NCBI RefSeq assembly: GCF_030848475.1
Contig: NZ_JAVDDS010000006.1
Coordinates: 1 to 64,000, forward strand
Source: Herbivorax alkaliphila
GTDB taxonomy: Bacteria > Bacillota > Clostridia > Acetivibrionales > Acetivibrionaceae
Direction of reading: 5' to 3'
Length of the DNA stretch: 64,000 nt
Shown here piece by piece: positions 1-9,077 of this stretch. Position 1 is the first letter of the stretch; each line of letters begins with the position of its first letter. Under the pieces are notes generated by a model. The model was not told the DNA's origin. It was given only the letters and a program-made list of their open reading frames with translations, and made no database searches. A program made the translations under genes and the position numbers.

Positions 1-411
1 ATCTATTGAATGATATAAAAATTTCAAGACGTTCTTTCTCTCAATTATTTCAGTTTTACCACCAGTTTTATAATCATGTTTTTTTATTTTTTTTCAGTCA
101 GTTATATAATGTCTTATGTTAGAAGAAGAGCCTTCATAGCCATCCTTTTGTATTTCTTTTTCTATTACTGAACCCATTATTCCTTTTTCAAGGAAGGCAT
201 CTATTTTTCAATATAAGGAACAAGTATACCATTGCTTCTTTTTTTTCGTAGGAAGCATGAACAGGATCAAAGTTTTCGTCAAGGTATTTTTTTATGGTAT
301 GAGTTGTAATGCCTGTCCTTCTAGAAATCTCGCGGTTACTGTGTCCAGCCTTTGTTTATGATAATCTAGAATTGACTCCTTAAAATAATTAAAAATATTA
401 CAATTGCACAT
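1..411 (-). pseudogene. Decayed transposase, N-terminal part (ISL3-like)
   Basis: Read on the minus strand from an ATG at 411, the sequence gives a transposase-like N-terminus in three frames. A helix-turn-helix (AGHSNREISRRTGITTHTIK) lies at about 350-280. After a frame change it continues as DAFLEKGIMGSVIEKEIQ and GYEGSSSNIRHYITD, then ERKNVLKFLYHSID at the window edge. At least two single-base frameshifts (near 345 and 207) and an in-frame TGA after HYITD (where family members usually have Trp) make it non-functional. The HTH plus the YEGSSSNIR-type stretch resembles ISL3-family transposases; the family call is from memory of the pattern. The element continues off the left edge. It marks old insertion activity beside the biosynthetic cluster. 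Confidence 0.6.
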
Positions 412-709
412 TACAAATTTCATTTTGTCATTTGTTTTTTCTAAAAAGACATTACAAACGTTTATTTACAAATTTCTAGAGGTAGAATATAATCTTTAGT
501 AAAGAAAACTTTACTATTAATTTTAATGTATATTGTTACTGCATTACAACTAGAATGAAAAAATGCAAGCATTAGATTTTTAATGTATTTGTTTGTTAAG
601 GCAATACGTTAGAAAAATTGTTATTATTTGCTTGGGGGAGTTGTTGAAATAAAAGAGATATTAAGTTAAAATATAGTATTAAAATTTAGTATGATTAGGG
701 GGTGAGATT

Positions 710-1672
710 ATGTTAGTAAATTATCTTTTTCCAGGACAAGGTTCACAATATCATGGGATGATTAGAACATTATCAAATAACCTTAAAGAAGTTAAAGAAG
801 TGTTTGAAGTAGCATCAGATATATATGGAAAAGATATTGAAATACTTTGCAAAACAGCTACTGACCATGAATTGCAATTAACACAAAATACACAAGTAGC
901 TGTTTTGACAATGAGTATAGCATATTTAAGACTTCTAGAAAATCGTGAAATATATCCTAATATAGTAGCTGGTCATAGTTTAGGGCAGTATGCGGCAATG
1001 GTTGCAAGTCGGATTATTAGTTTTGAAAATGCACTTGAAATAGTATTACTAAGAAGCAAGATGATGTCAGAAATTAAGCGTAAAGGCACTATGTATGCTG
1101 TTTTAGGTGTGGATGATTGTAAAATTAGAGAGGTGTGCGAAAAAATATCGGATGAATATGGACAAGTATCAATAGCCTTATACAATACAAATTCCCAAAT
1201 AGTTATAGGTGGGGATGAATTATATGTGGTTAAAGCATGTGAAGAGTTAAAGAAATTAGGGGCTTTGAGGGTAACGCAGCTTTCTGTTAGTCAAGCTTTT
1301 CACACGCCATTAATGAAAGATATGATTAAACCATTTGCTGAATTGGTAGACAAACTACAGATAAAAACACCAAAGTGTAATATAGTTTTGAATTCTACTG
1401 GTGATTATGAAACTGATAAAGAAGCTATGCGCAGAGAGCTAGTTAATCAATGCACATATCCAGTATTATGGAAACATTCAATGAATCGTATTTTACATAA
1501 TAAAGATAGCGTTTTTGTAGAGGTTGGATCTGGAAAAACCTTGACAGGAATGATGAGAAGTATATCTAATACAACAAAGGTATATGCACTAGATGATGCT
1601 AAACATTTTAAAAAGTTTGTAGTTATGATGTCTGAGCGTAGAGAAGGTAAAAAAGAAGGGCAAACTGCATAA
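710..1672 (+). CDS. ACP S-malonyltransferase (FabD-like) of the polyketide cluster
   Basis: This 320-residue protein should load malonyl units from malonyl-CoA onto the cluster's own ACP (2599-2913). It has the family's N-terminal GQGSQ (residues 9-13), the nucleophile elbow GHSLGQ with catalytic Ser90, Arg115 in LLRSKMM at the place of the arginine that holds the malonyl carboxylate, and catalytic His198 in QAFHTPLM. Length is normal for FabD. The ATG follows a strong ribosome site (GGGGGTGAG). It is the first gene of a same-strand run to 12989, so it is probably a dedicated copy rather than the housekeeping FabD. Specificity for malonyl over other extender units is inferred from the arginine. 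Confidence 0.9.
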   Translation: MLVNYLFPGQGSQYHGMIRTLSNNLKEVKEVFEVASDIYGKDIEILCKTATDHELQLTQNTQVAVLTMSIAYLRLLENREIYPNIVAGHSLGQYAAMVASRIISFENALEIVLLRSKMMSEIKRKGTMYAVLGVDDCKIREVCEKISDEYGQVSIALYNTNSQIVIGGDELYVVKACEELKKLGALRVTQLSVSQAFHTPLMKDMIKPFAELVDKLQIKTPKCNIVLNSTGDYETDKEAMRRELVNQCTYPVLWKHSMNRILHNKDSVFVEVGSGKTLTGMMRSISNTTKVYALDDAKHFKKFVVMMSERREGKKEGQTA

Positions 1673-1759
1673 AAATAAGGACAACATAATATGTTTTAAA
1701 TTAGTAGTTTTATTATGAATAAATGAAAGAATAGAACTATAAGAAGGTGAGGGATTACT

Positions 1760-2512
1760 ATTAATAATTTATTCAGTAGTGATGTTGTGTCTTTAGTTAC
1801 AGGGGCATCACAAGGAATTGGGAGAGCTATAGCCATTGATTTAGCACAAAATGGTGCACACGTAATTGTCAACTATAATAAAAGCCTAAAAGAAGCAGAA
1901 ATAACTGAAGAATTAATAAAGAATAATGGTGGGAAATCTACTATTATTAAGGCGGACGTATCAGACGAAAATGAAGTAATGGAAATGTTTAAAAGAATAA
2001 AAAAAAATTTTAAAAGATTAGATATTCTGGTTAACAATGCTGGAATTATAAAAGATGGTTATTTAATGATGATGAGCGGCAAATCTTTTAATCAGGTTAT
2101 GAATGTTAATATGGGTGGATGTTTTCATTGTACGCAGGCAGCCTTAAGGTTAATGTGTTCACAAAAGAAAGGAAGCATAGTTAATATAGCTTCGACGAGT
2201 GGACTTGTCGGTCAAGAAGGTCAAACTAATTATTCAGCATCTAAAGGTGCTATTATATCTTTTAGCAAAGCAGTTGCTAAGGAATATGCAAAATATAATA
2301 TAAGAGTTAATGTTGTAGCACCTGGCTTTGTTAAAACGAATATGACAACAGCTAATAAGACTGTACTATTAGAGAAATATATAGATAATATTCCCATGGA
2401 ACGATTTGGAGAGTCAGAAGAGGTTGCAAATGCTGTATCTTTCTTAGCATCAGATAAAGCCTCTTATATAACATCTAAAGTTCTTACTGTAGATGGTGGC
2501 ATGACTGTTTGA
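1760..2512 (+). CDS. 3-oxoacyl-ACP reductase (FabG-like ketoreductase), probable ATT start
   Basis: NADPH-dependent SDR ketoreductase, expected to reduce the beta-keto group of the ACP-bound chain. Visible are the cofactor motif VTGASQGIG, NNAG, the catalytic Ser in IASTSG and the YSASK pair. The first canonical in-frame start is GTG at 1787, but that leaves only three residues before the nucleotide-binding VTGAS and has no ribosome site. A strong site (AAGGTGAGGG, 1744-1753) lies six bases before ATT at 1760, which gives the usual N-terminal strand (INNLFSSDVVSLVTG) and 250 residues. I therefore place the start at ATT. It sits between the malonyltransferase and ACP genes. Housekeeping FabG is the alternative, but cluster context favours a dedicated KR. 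Confidence 0.85.
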   Translation: MNNLFSSDVVSLVTGASQGIGRAIAIDLAQNGAHVIVNYNKSLKEAEITEELIKNNGGKSTIIKADVSDENEVMEMFKRIKKNFKRLDILVNNAGIIKDGYLMMMSGKSFNQVMNVNMGGCFHCTQAALRLMCSQKKGSIVNIASTSGLVGQEGQTNYSASKGAIISFSKAVAKEYAKYNIRVNVVAPGFVKTNMTTANKTVLLEKYIDNIPMERFGESEEVANAVSFLASDKASYITSKVLTVDGGMTV

Positions 2513-2598
2513 CCATATAAAAAGTATATAGATTTTAATATGAAAATCAAAACGAAGTGAGTTTCTAAAAAAATATTTTAATAATAGGAGGATTAAAT

Positions 2599-2913
2599 AT
2601 GTGTATAAAGAAAAATGAGGTTCTCAAATCAGCAGAGGAACGTAGAGAATATTCCAATAGAGTAAAAACAATGATTGTTAGACAATTATGCTTAGATATT
2701 GATCCAGAGTTTATTACGAATGACCAGCCACTATTTGGAAGAGGTTTAGAGTTAGATTCTATAGACGCATTGGAGTTAACTGTTGGGATTTTTGATGAAT
2801 TTGAAGTTGCGCTTAAAGAGGAGGAAACTGGGATATTTTTCTCAGTAAATACAATAGTAGATTATTTAATTTCAAATATTAATGAAAATGAGGAAGAAGA
2901 AAATGATAATTGA
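2599..2913 (+). CDS. Acyl carrier protein
   Basis: A 104-residue carrier protein with the phosphopantetheine attachment motif LELDSIDALEL, Ser54 being the modified residue. It is longer than a housekeeping ACP (about 77 aa): an N-terminal charged extension of roughly 20 residues precedes the helical bundle, and the tail is acidic (NENEEEENDN). The ATG follows AGGAGG. Its stop overlaps the start of the dehydratase gene by 11 bases, so the two are probably translationally coupled. The Sfp-type transferase at 11775 is the likely activating enzyme. DSL is the commoner form of the motif; DSI is seen in polyketide-type carriers. Confidence 0.9.
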   Translation: MCIKKNEVLKSAEERREYSNRVKTMIVRQLCLDIDPEFITNDQPLFGRGLELDSIDALELTVGIFDEFEVALKEEETGIFFSVNTIVDYLISNINENEEEENDN

Positions 2914-3385
2914 TGCAAATTTATTACAAAAAATACTTCCGCATAAAGCACCATTTTTGCTTTTGGATAAGGTTATTGAGTTAGAACCAGGCAAAAAAGC
3001 AGTTGGAATAAAAAATATTACAATTAATGAACCCTATTTTACAGGACACTTTCCTACAAGACCGATAGTTCCAGGTGTTTTGATAGTAGAATCATTAGCC
3101 CAGTTAACGGCGGTAATGTATTGTTCGGAGTATTTGCCGCAAGATATTAACTCAGATAGTGAACTAGAAAATGTTATAGATTTGTCTGAACTAGCATCGA
3201 AGGTTGGTTACCTTGTAGACATAAAAAATATAAAATTCAAAAAGCTTGTGGTTCCAGGAGATACTTTAGAATTACATGTTATTAAAAATATTTCAGTTGG
3301 TCTTATGTCATCAATAAAGGTAGCGGCCTATGTTAATAAAGAATGTGTGGTTGAAGGTAACATTTCAGTTTCTCAGAATCAATAA
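2903..3385 (+). CDS. 3-hydroxyacyl-ACP dehydratase (FabZ-like)
   Basis: Hotdog-fold dehydratase of 160 residues that would remove water from 3-hydroxyacyl-ACP to form a double bond. The N-terminal ILPHKAPFLLLDKV, catalytic His49 in TGHFPTRPIVPG and catalytic Glu63 in VESLAQ are all present. An ATG exists at 2882, but the one at 2903 has a ribosome site (GAGGAAGA) inside the ACP gene and starts just before the conserved region. Together with the KR and without any enoyl reductase, this enzyme implies retained double bonds. An insertion of about 20 residues (PQDINSDSELENVIDLSELA) after the active-site helix is longer than in ordinary FabZ. Confidence 0.88.
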   Translation: MIIDANLLQKILPHKAPFLLLDKVIELEPGKKAVGIKNITINEPYFTGHFPTRPIVPGVLIVESLAQLTAVMYCSEYLPQDINSDSELENVIDLSELASKVGYLVDIKNIKFKKLVVPGDTLELHVIKNISVGLMSSIKVAAYVNKECVVEGNISVSQNQ

Positions 3386-3420
3386 GAATTAGAAAGAATA
3401 AAGAATAATGGGAGTGCAAA

Positions 3421-4353
3421 ATGACTGAAATTATAAAAGTTCGTGGACTTAGCAAAACTTATGGTAACATTACCGCAGTAAATGGAATTGATTTGTCTGT
3501 TAATGAAGGAGATTTGTTTGCCTTTCTTGGGCCTAATGGTGCAGGAAAATCTACGACAATTGATATATTATGTACTCTAATAAAGTGTGACAAAGGTGAA
3601 ATTATTATCGATGGATATACAATGGGGAAAAATGAAAAAAATATACGAAAAAAAATCGGAGTTGTTTACCAAAATAGTGTTTTAGACAATTTACTTACAG
3701 TTCGAGAAAATTTAATTTTTAGAGGAGATTTTTATTCAATACATAAAAAAGATTTAAGATTTAAAATAGAATACTTATCAAAAATTACAGAAGCAACAGA
3801 AATATTGGACAGACCTTATGGCAAGCTTTCTGGTGGACAAAAAAGAAGAGTCGATATTTTGCGAGCACTTATTAATAGTCCTAGAATTTTATTTTTAGAT
3901 GAACCTACAACGGGATTAGATCCTAAAACTAGATTTTCAATTTGGAACATAATTTCTAAAATGCAAAAAGAATTTGGGACAACAGTATTCTTAACGACTC
4001 ACTATATGGAGGAAGCTGCTAATGCTGATTATGTTTCAGTTATATGTAAAGGAAATATTATAGAGAAAGGAACGCCTACATATTTAAAAAATAAATATGC
4101 TAAAGACTATCTGAAAGTTTACTCAAATAATATTGAAGTCGATAATTACTTGAAAAATTGCAAACTAAAATATAAAAGAAAAAATGATGTTGTCATTGCA
4201 CAAGTAAATGAAGCTAAAGAAACATTATCTATTTTAAATAATTTAAAAGATACCATTACAAGCTTTGAAGTAATTAAAGGTACAATGGATGATGCTTTTA
4301 TGGAAATAATCCTTAATGAAGGAGGAACTAAAGATGAATTACAGCATGATTAA
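3421..4353 (+). CDS. ABC transporter ATP-binding protein (drug/lipid exporter type)
   Basis: ATPase subunit of a two-gene ABC-2 exporter. Walker A is GPNGAGKST, the signature is LSGGQKRRVDIL, Walker B is ILFLDEPTTGLDP and the switch His lies in LTTHYMEEA. The roughly 80-residue C-terminal extension after the core resembles DrrA/CcmA-type exporters for hydrophobic products. The stop at 4353 lies 20 bases inside the next gene, so ATPase and permease are coupled. Its place between the dehydratase and the ketosynthase suggests it exports the cluster's product; the substrate is inferred only from context. Confidence 0.9.
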   Translation: MTEIIKVRGLSKTYGNITAVNGIDLSVNEGDLFAFLGPNGAGKSTTIDILCTLIKCDKGEIIIDGYTMGKNEKNIRKKIGVVYQNSVLDNLLTVRENLIFRGDFYSIHKKDLRFKIEYLSKITEATEILDRPYGKLSGGQKRRVDILRALINSPRILFLDEPTTGLDPKTRFSIWNIISKMQKEFGTTVFLTTHYMEEAANADYVSVICKGNIIEKGTPTYLKNKYAKDYLKVYSNNIEVDNYLKNCKLKYKRKNDVVIAQVNEAKETLSILNNLKDTITSFEVIKGTMDDAFMEIILNEGGTKDELQHD

Positions 4354-5218
4354 CAGAAATTTACTTGTATATTTTAGAGATAAGACATCTGTATTTTTTT
4401 CATTGTTATCAGTCATTATTGTTATTGCTCTTTATGTTATGTTTTTAGCAAGAATTCAAGTTGATAGTGTGCTAGCGGTAGTAGGAGATGGAATTAAAGA
4501 AAGGGATATTTCTTGGATGATAAATAGCTGGATATTAGCGGGTCTACTATCAATTATCTCAGTCACATCTACACTTAGTGCACTTAATGTTATGGTACAG
4601 GATAAGGAAAAAAAAATTATAAAAGATTTTAAAAGTGCACCAATAAATTTTGCCATATATCCTTTTTCTATTATAGTAAGTTCATGTATTGTAGGTATAT
4701 TAATGAACTTAGTTGCATTGGGGGCTTTTAGTGCATTTATATATTTATATACAGGACATGTTTTTACTGCATTGCAATATACAAAAGTATTGGGACTTAT
4801 TCTTTTTTCAGTTTTAATGGCAGCGACAATAATGACATTTATGGTTTCTTGTTTTTCAACAAATGGTGCTTTTTCATCTGCTAGTGTTATTGTTGGTACA
4901 TTAATAGGTTTTCTTACAGGGGTTTATGTTCCCGTAGGAACTTTGCCCGAAGCGGTTCAAACTGTAATCAAATTATTACCTTTTGGTCATGTAGCATCTT
5001 TATTTAGAAAGGTTCTAATGGAGAATGCAATTAATAAAGTATTTGACGGAGCTCCATTAGAAATCGTTAGTGAATACAGGAGATTATATGGAGTACAGTA
5101 TGTAATAGCAGGTAGAGAGGTGAGCTTTTATATTTCTTTTCTATATGCCATGATACTTACCATTATATTTATAGCATTATTTATTTTAAATTTTAATAGA
5201 AAGAGGAAAGAAATATAA
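4334..5218 (+). CDS. ABC-2 type permease
   Basis: Membrane partner of the preceding ATPase, 294 residues with six likely membrane segments: one N-terminal, four clustered in the middle and one at the C-terminus just before a basic NFNRKRKEI tail. The layout matches the ABC-2/DrrB family, including the amphipathic stretch between segments five and six. An in-frame codon at 4316 would lengthen it, but ATG 4334 sits correctly behind GGAGG (4321-4325). Expected to act as a dimer in the cytoplasmic membrane. Confidence 0.85.
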   Translation: MNYSMINRNLLVYFRDKTSVFFSLLSVIIVIALYVMFLARIQVDSVLAVVGDGIKERDISWMINSWILAGLLSIISVTSTLSALNVMVQDKEKKIIKDFKSAPINFAIYPFSIIVSSCIVGILMNLVALGAFSAFIYLYTGHVFTALQYTKVLGLILFSVLMAATIMTFMVSCFSTNGAFSSASVIVGTLIGFLTGVYVPVGTLPEAVQTVIKLLPFGHVASLFRKVLMENAINKVFDGAPLEIVSEYRRLYGVQYVIAGREVSFYISFLYAMILTIIFIALFILNFNRKRKEI

Positions 5219-5290
5219 AATAAGTCTAGACATAGCTTTGTCAAATACTATATTTATACAAGAAAACAATTATTATAAAAGTTGTAAAAA

Positions 5291-5315
5291 TGCGTATAAA
5301 AAATTTTTATACACA
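5291..5315 (+). other. AT-rich hairpin between exporter and GcvT-like gene
   Basis: TGCGTATAAAAA pairs with TTTTTATACACA with one mismatch. It lies in the 140-base gap after the permease. It could be a weak terminator or processing site inside the cluster; no clear U-tract follows. Confidence 0.35.
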
Positions 5316-5358
5316 CAGCTAAATAAAAAATTTTGATTAATTTTAGGAGGTTTTAATT

Positions 5359-6456
5359 ATGGTAAAGAGTACATTGTTAAAGTATTACCCAGAAGGCACT
5401 GAAATAACAACGATAGGAAATCGAGAAGCAGTATCTAAATTTACAAATGTAGAAGAGGAATATAATTTTATAAGAAATGAAGTTGGTGTAATAGATTGTT
5501 GTACATATGGAATTTATAAAATTAAAGGTGAGGGAGCAACGAAATTTTTAGACCAACTAGCCACAAAAGATATTGAATATCTAAATATAAACAGAATAAG
5601 CGAGTGCTATTTTCTGGACAATTATGCTAACATTGTTGGGTGGGTATTTATTCTTCGTTTTGACGATTATTATCTGGTTTTAGCACCGTGGGATTGTGCA
5701 GATAAGGTTTATGAGTGGTTGAAAGTTAATGCTGATGATTGTGTAGAAATTTCTAATTTGACGGGAAGTAAGGAAATAATATCTGTTGAGGGTCCAAAGT
5801 CATTTAAAATTCTCAAGGAGATTATGGGAATTGAAATAGAAACAATACCACTTAGAGGATTTACAGAAGAAAAATGGGATAGCTCGGATGTTTGTGTCGC
5901 TCGCATGGGGTTATCTGGGGAATATGGGTATGCCATATTAACTGATTTAGGGAAGGCAGGAGACTTGATAAATGAACTATTAAAATCCCGTGAGAATGTT
6001 AAATGCAAGCTTTGTGGAATTAATGCACTTGAATTATGTATGCTAGAAATCAGACAGCCGAATTTGCGTTATGAGACAAAGAATAAGGGAAATATTTTTG
6101 AATTAGCCCAGCAGTGGCTTATCCAATATGATAAAGAAAACTTTACAGGATATGAGAAGCTTAGAGAAATGTTTGAAAAGCCAAAAGAAAGATTAGTTAT
6201 TGGTTTTGAGTGTAGTGAAATAAAAAATATTAAAAGAGAAACAAAGGTTTTTGTAGAAGATGAAATCATTGGAGAGGTGTTACATTGTATTTATAATTCT
6301 CAAATAGGCAAGACTATAGGCGTTATTCTAGTCAAAAGTATATATGCACAGTCGGGAATAAAATTAACTTTAAAGATAAAAGACCACTTATATGAAATCA
6401 AAACCTTAACCGCTCCCTATGTGAAGCCAATTAGTTCGACACTTAAAATGGAGTAA
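5359..6456 (+). CDS. GcvT-like folate-binding protein, non-canonical active site
   Basis: This 365-residue protein has the overall pattern of glycine-cleavage T-protein: FLDQLATKDIEYL near residue 63, GPKSFKIL, then GLSGEYGYAI and ALELCMLEIRQPN in the C-terminal half. In classical T-protein the pair of aspartates in GG(V/I)IDDL contains the catalytic Asp; the equivalent segment here reads ANIVGWVF, so both positions are Gly94-Trp95. Glycine cleavage is therefore unlikely. Divergent relatives act as folate-dependent demethylases or have no known reaction (DmdA, YgfZ). Lying between the exporter and the ketosynthase, it may take or give a one-carbon group on the polyketide, but this is inference. 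A good ribosome site (AGGAGG) precedes the ATG. Confidence 0.75.
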   Translation: MVKSTLLKYYPEGTEITTIGNREAVSKFTNVEEEYNFIRNEVGVIDCCTYGIYKIKGEGATKFLDQLATKDIEYLNINRISECYFLDNYANIVGWVFILRFDDYYLVLAPWDCADKVYEWLKVNADDCVEISNLTGSKEIISVEGPKSFKILKEIMGIEIETIPLRGFTEEKWDSSDVCVARMGLSGEYGYAILTDLGKAGDLINELLKSRENVKCKLCGINALELCMLEIRQPNLRYETKNKGNIFELAQQWLIQYDKENFTGYEKLREMFEKPKERLVIGFECSEIKNIKRETKVFVEDEIIGEVLHCIYNSQIGKTIGVILVKSIYAQSGIKLTLKIKDHLYEIKTLTAPYVKPISSTLKME

Positions 6457-6506
6457 ATAATCTAAATGATTCTAAATGTTGGAATTGTGAAGGGGGATAA
6501 TTAGTA

Positions 6507-8942
6507 ATGCATAAGAGAGTCGTGATTACAGGAATTGGTGTAGTAAGTTCAATTGGCAAAAACAAGAGGGAGTTTTGCGAAAATCTTTTTAAAGGCAATT
6601 CTGGTATTGTAAAACAAAAATTTCAATATATAAATGGCGATGCTTGTGGAAGTGCTGGTGTAGTTAGCCTGAATGAAGAAGAGATTCATAAGTTTTTTAA
6701 AGAAAACAACTTGCCGTATGATAAAGCATCACAGTTAGCTCTAATGGCAGCAGAAGAGTGTATCGAACAATCTAGTATAAAAGAATTCCAGGTAGAAAGA
6801 TATAGACAAGGAGTTGCAGTTGGAACTTCATTAGGTGGTATGCTAAGTGGAGATAAATTCCATGTGCAATGGCTAGAGCAGGGAATTGAAAAGGCTGATA
6901 AAGAATTACTAAGGCAATATCCTTTACATGCTATTGCAGATATTATTGCGAAAGAATTTGAATTCAATGGTGTTAAGTGTATAATATCTACAGCATGTGC
7001 TGCTGGAGGTAACGCTATAGGGTATGGTGCAGATATGATAAAGAGCGGAAAGTTTGATGTAATGTTAGCTGGTGGAGTAGACCCGCTTTCGCGTTTTTCT
7101 TTTGCGGGATTTAAATCATTGAAAGCATTAGATTCTGATCCATGTAAGCCATATAGCGAAAGCAAAGGTATTAATTTAGGTGAGGGAGCTGCATTTTTTC
7201 TTTTAGAAAGTTTTGAACATGCATTAAAAAGAAATGCAAAGATAATTGCAGAGGTAATGGGATATGCTTTAAGTGCTGATGCATACCATCAGACAGCCCC
7301 TGATTTAGGTGGAGGTGGGGCTGTTCGTTCAATGTTAGGCTCAATAAAAAACAGTTGTTCCCAAAAGGAAGAAATATCATATGTAAATGGTCATGGAACT
7401 GGCACAACATCTAACGATAATGCAGAAACAAAAGCGTTTAAATCAGTTTTTAAAGAAAAATATACTGAGATACCAATTAGTAGTACAAAAGGAGGAATAG
7501 GGCATTGTTTGGGGGCAGCTGGAGCTATAGAAGCTGTAGCTTCGGTACTGGCAATAGAAAACCAAAAAATTCCTCCCACTGCTAATTTTAGTAAAGCAAA
7601 ACAAGTGGATGTAGATTTTGTTCCTAATCATGCAAAAGAAAAGGAATGTAATACTGTTTTATCAAATTCTTTTGCATTTGGAGGCAATAATTGCTCGGTG
7701 ATTTTTTCTAAAGTACGACATGATTTTAAAGAAAAAGATATTGAAAAAAAACCTATTGTGATTACGGGCATAGGTTGTACAGGTGTTGGAGGAACAAATA
7801 TTTCTGAACTTTGGTCTACGTTTGAAAAGAGTGAATGTTGTATTAAAGAAATAGCTGGATTTGACAACGCTAATTTAAGGTGTAAATGGGCAGGTGAAAT
7901 GCCAAAAGTAGATTGGAAGAGGTTTATTCCAAATAATATTTTAAGGCGAGCAGATTCTGTAACTAAGTTGGCAATGGCTTCGGGAAAGCAAGCATTGGAT
8001 GATTCAAAGTTAAAAGTTACCAACCAGAACAATGGATCTATTGGTGTTATATATGCAACAGGAACTGGACCTTTAGAAACTATTGAAGCTATTAATCGTT
8101 CGTTGGTATTAAAAGGGATTGAAGCAGTGAATCCGTTTTTGTTCCCTAATAGTGTTATGAACGCAGCACCAGGTAATTTCTGTATTGCACATATGATTAA
8201 AGGTCCTACCTCAACGATTTCTTCTGGAGGTACATCAACATTAAATGCTCTTGTTTATGGATGTGAGTTGCTACGCAGCAGACAGGCAGAGGCTTTGGTT
8301 ATAATTGGTGCAGATGAATGTAATGAGGTATTGATAAGAGGTTACGATAAAATCGGGTTGCTTTCAGACAATGGTGTAATGCCTTTTAGCAAAAAATCAA
8401 AGGGTATGATTTTATCTCCTGGTTCTACGGCATTTATAATTGAAACTGAGGAACATGCAAAAAAAAGGAATGCAAAAATATATGCTAAGATTTTAGGTTA
8501 TGCAAGTACATCAGACAATTCACCACTATGTTATGTTTCAAAACAAGGAATAGAATGGCAGAAAAGTGTTTCATTAGCTTTGGAAGAAAGTAGACTTGAT
8601 AAAGTAGACCATTATGCTTCCTCTGCATCTGGTGTAAAAGGAATAGATATAGCAGAAGCAAATTTAATAAATAATCTCTTTACTAAAGAAACTGCAATTT
8701 CTTCAGTACAGTCTTTGCTAGGGTTTACATCAGGTTCAAGTGGTGGTTATGAATTACTAAGTAATATTTATGCTATGGAAACGGGAAAAATTCCTTCCAC
8801 ACCAAATAAGATTCAGTCTCCCTTGGATAAAATCGCAGGAAAAATAAATCAAGAAAAGGCTAGAAAAAAGGAAATAAAAAATGCAGCTGTAAGTGCTGTT
8901 TCTTTTGGCGGAGCATATACAACCATTATAGTTGGTAAATAA
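6507..8942 (+). CDS. Fused ketosynthase and chain-length-factor-like protein
   Basis: An 811-residue protein made of two consecutive condensing-enzyme domains. Domain 1 (about 1-405) has a full KAS II-type triad: Cys164 in STACAAGG, His296 in VNGHGTGT and His333 in GIGHCLGAAGA. Domain 2 (about 415-811) starts again with PIVITGIGCTGVGG and keeps the fold, but Cys is Gly575 (ISSGGTSTLN), the first His region reads HYASSASG and the second reads LLGFTSGSSG. It is thus catalytically dead, like a chain length factor (KS-beta). In described type II PKS systems KS and CLF are usually separate, translationally coupled genes; here they are one chain joined by a short linker (about 400-415). It would carry out decarboxylative chain extension with the cluster's ACP and malonyltransferase. 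Domain 2 lacks the Gln common in aromatic-PKS CLFs. Confidence 0.92.
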   Translation: MHKRVVITGIGVVSSIGKNKREFCENLFKGNSGIVKQKFQYINGDACGSAGVVSLNEEEIHKFFKENNLPYDKASQLALMAAEECIEQSSIKEFQVERYRQGVAVGTSLGGMLSGDKFHVQWLEQGIEKADKELLRQYPLHAIADIIAKEFEFNGVKCIISTACAAGGNAIGYGADMIKSGKFDVMLAGGVDPLSRFSFAGFKSLKALDSDPCKPYSESKGINLGEGAAFFLLESFEHALKRNAKIIAEVMGYALSADAYHQTAPDLGGGGAVRSMLGSIKNSCSQKEEISYVNGHGTGTTSNDNAETKAFKSVFKEKYTEIPISSTKGGIGHCLGAAGAIEAVASVLAIENQKIPPTANFSKAKQVDVDFVPNHAKEKECNTVLSNSFAFGGNNCSVIFSKVRHDFKEKDIEKKPIVITGIGCTGVGGTNISELWSTFEKSECCIKEIAGFDNANLRCKWAGEMPKVDWKRFIPNNILRRADSVTKLAMASGKQALDDSKLKVTNQNNGSIGVIYATGTGPLETIEAINRSLVLKGIEAVNPFLFPNSVMNAAPGNFCIAHMIKGPTSTISSGGTSTLNALVYGCELLRSRQAEALVIIGADECNEVLIRGYDKIGLLSDNGVMPFSKKSKGMILSPGSTAFIIETEEHAKKRNAKIYAKILGYASTSDNSPLCYVSKQGIEWQKSVSLALEESRLDKVDHYASSASGVKGIDIAEANLINNLFTKETAISSVQSLLGFTSGSSGGYELLSNIYAMETGKIPSTPNKIQSPLDKIAGKINQEKARKKEIKNAAVSAVSFGGAYTTIIVGK

Positions 8943-9077
8943 GGAGATTAAATAAAAAAGATTTTATTATCATAGATATATGATTAAGATATTTAGTGAT
9001 TCGCGACTTATTTAGCTAATAGTTGAAAATTTATAGCTATATACTAGTAGAAATATAGAAAATTTAGGGGTGAGGAT

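Noticed and set aside
1787-1789. GTG as start of the ketoreductase
   Set aside because: It would remove the first beta-strand of the cofactor fold and has no ribosome site; ATT 1760 fits better.
6686-7165. Minus-strand 159-residue frame inside the ketosynthase gene
   Set aside because: Shadow of a strongly supported gene; composition is that of an antisense frame.
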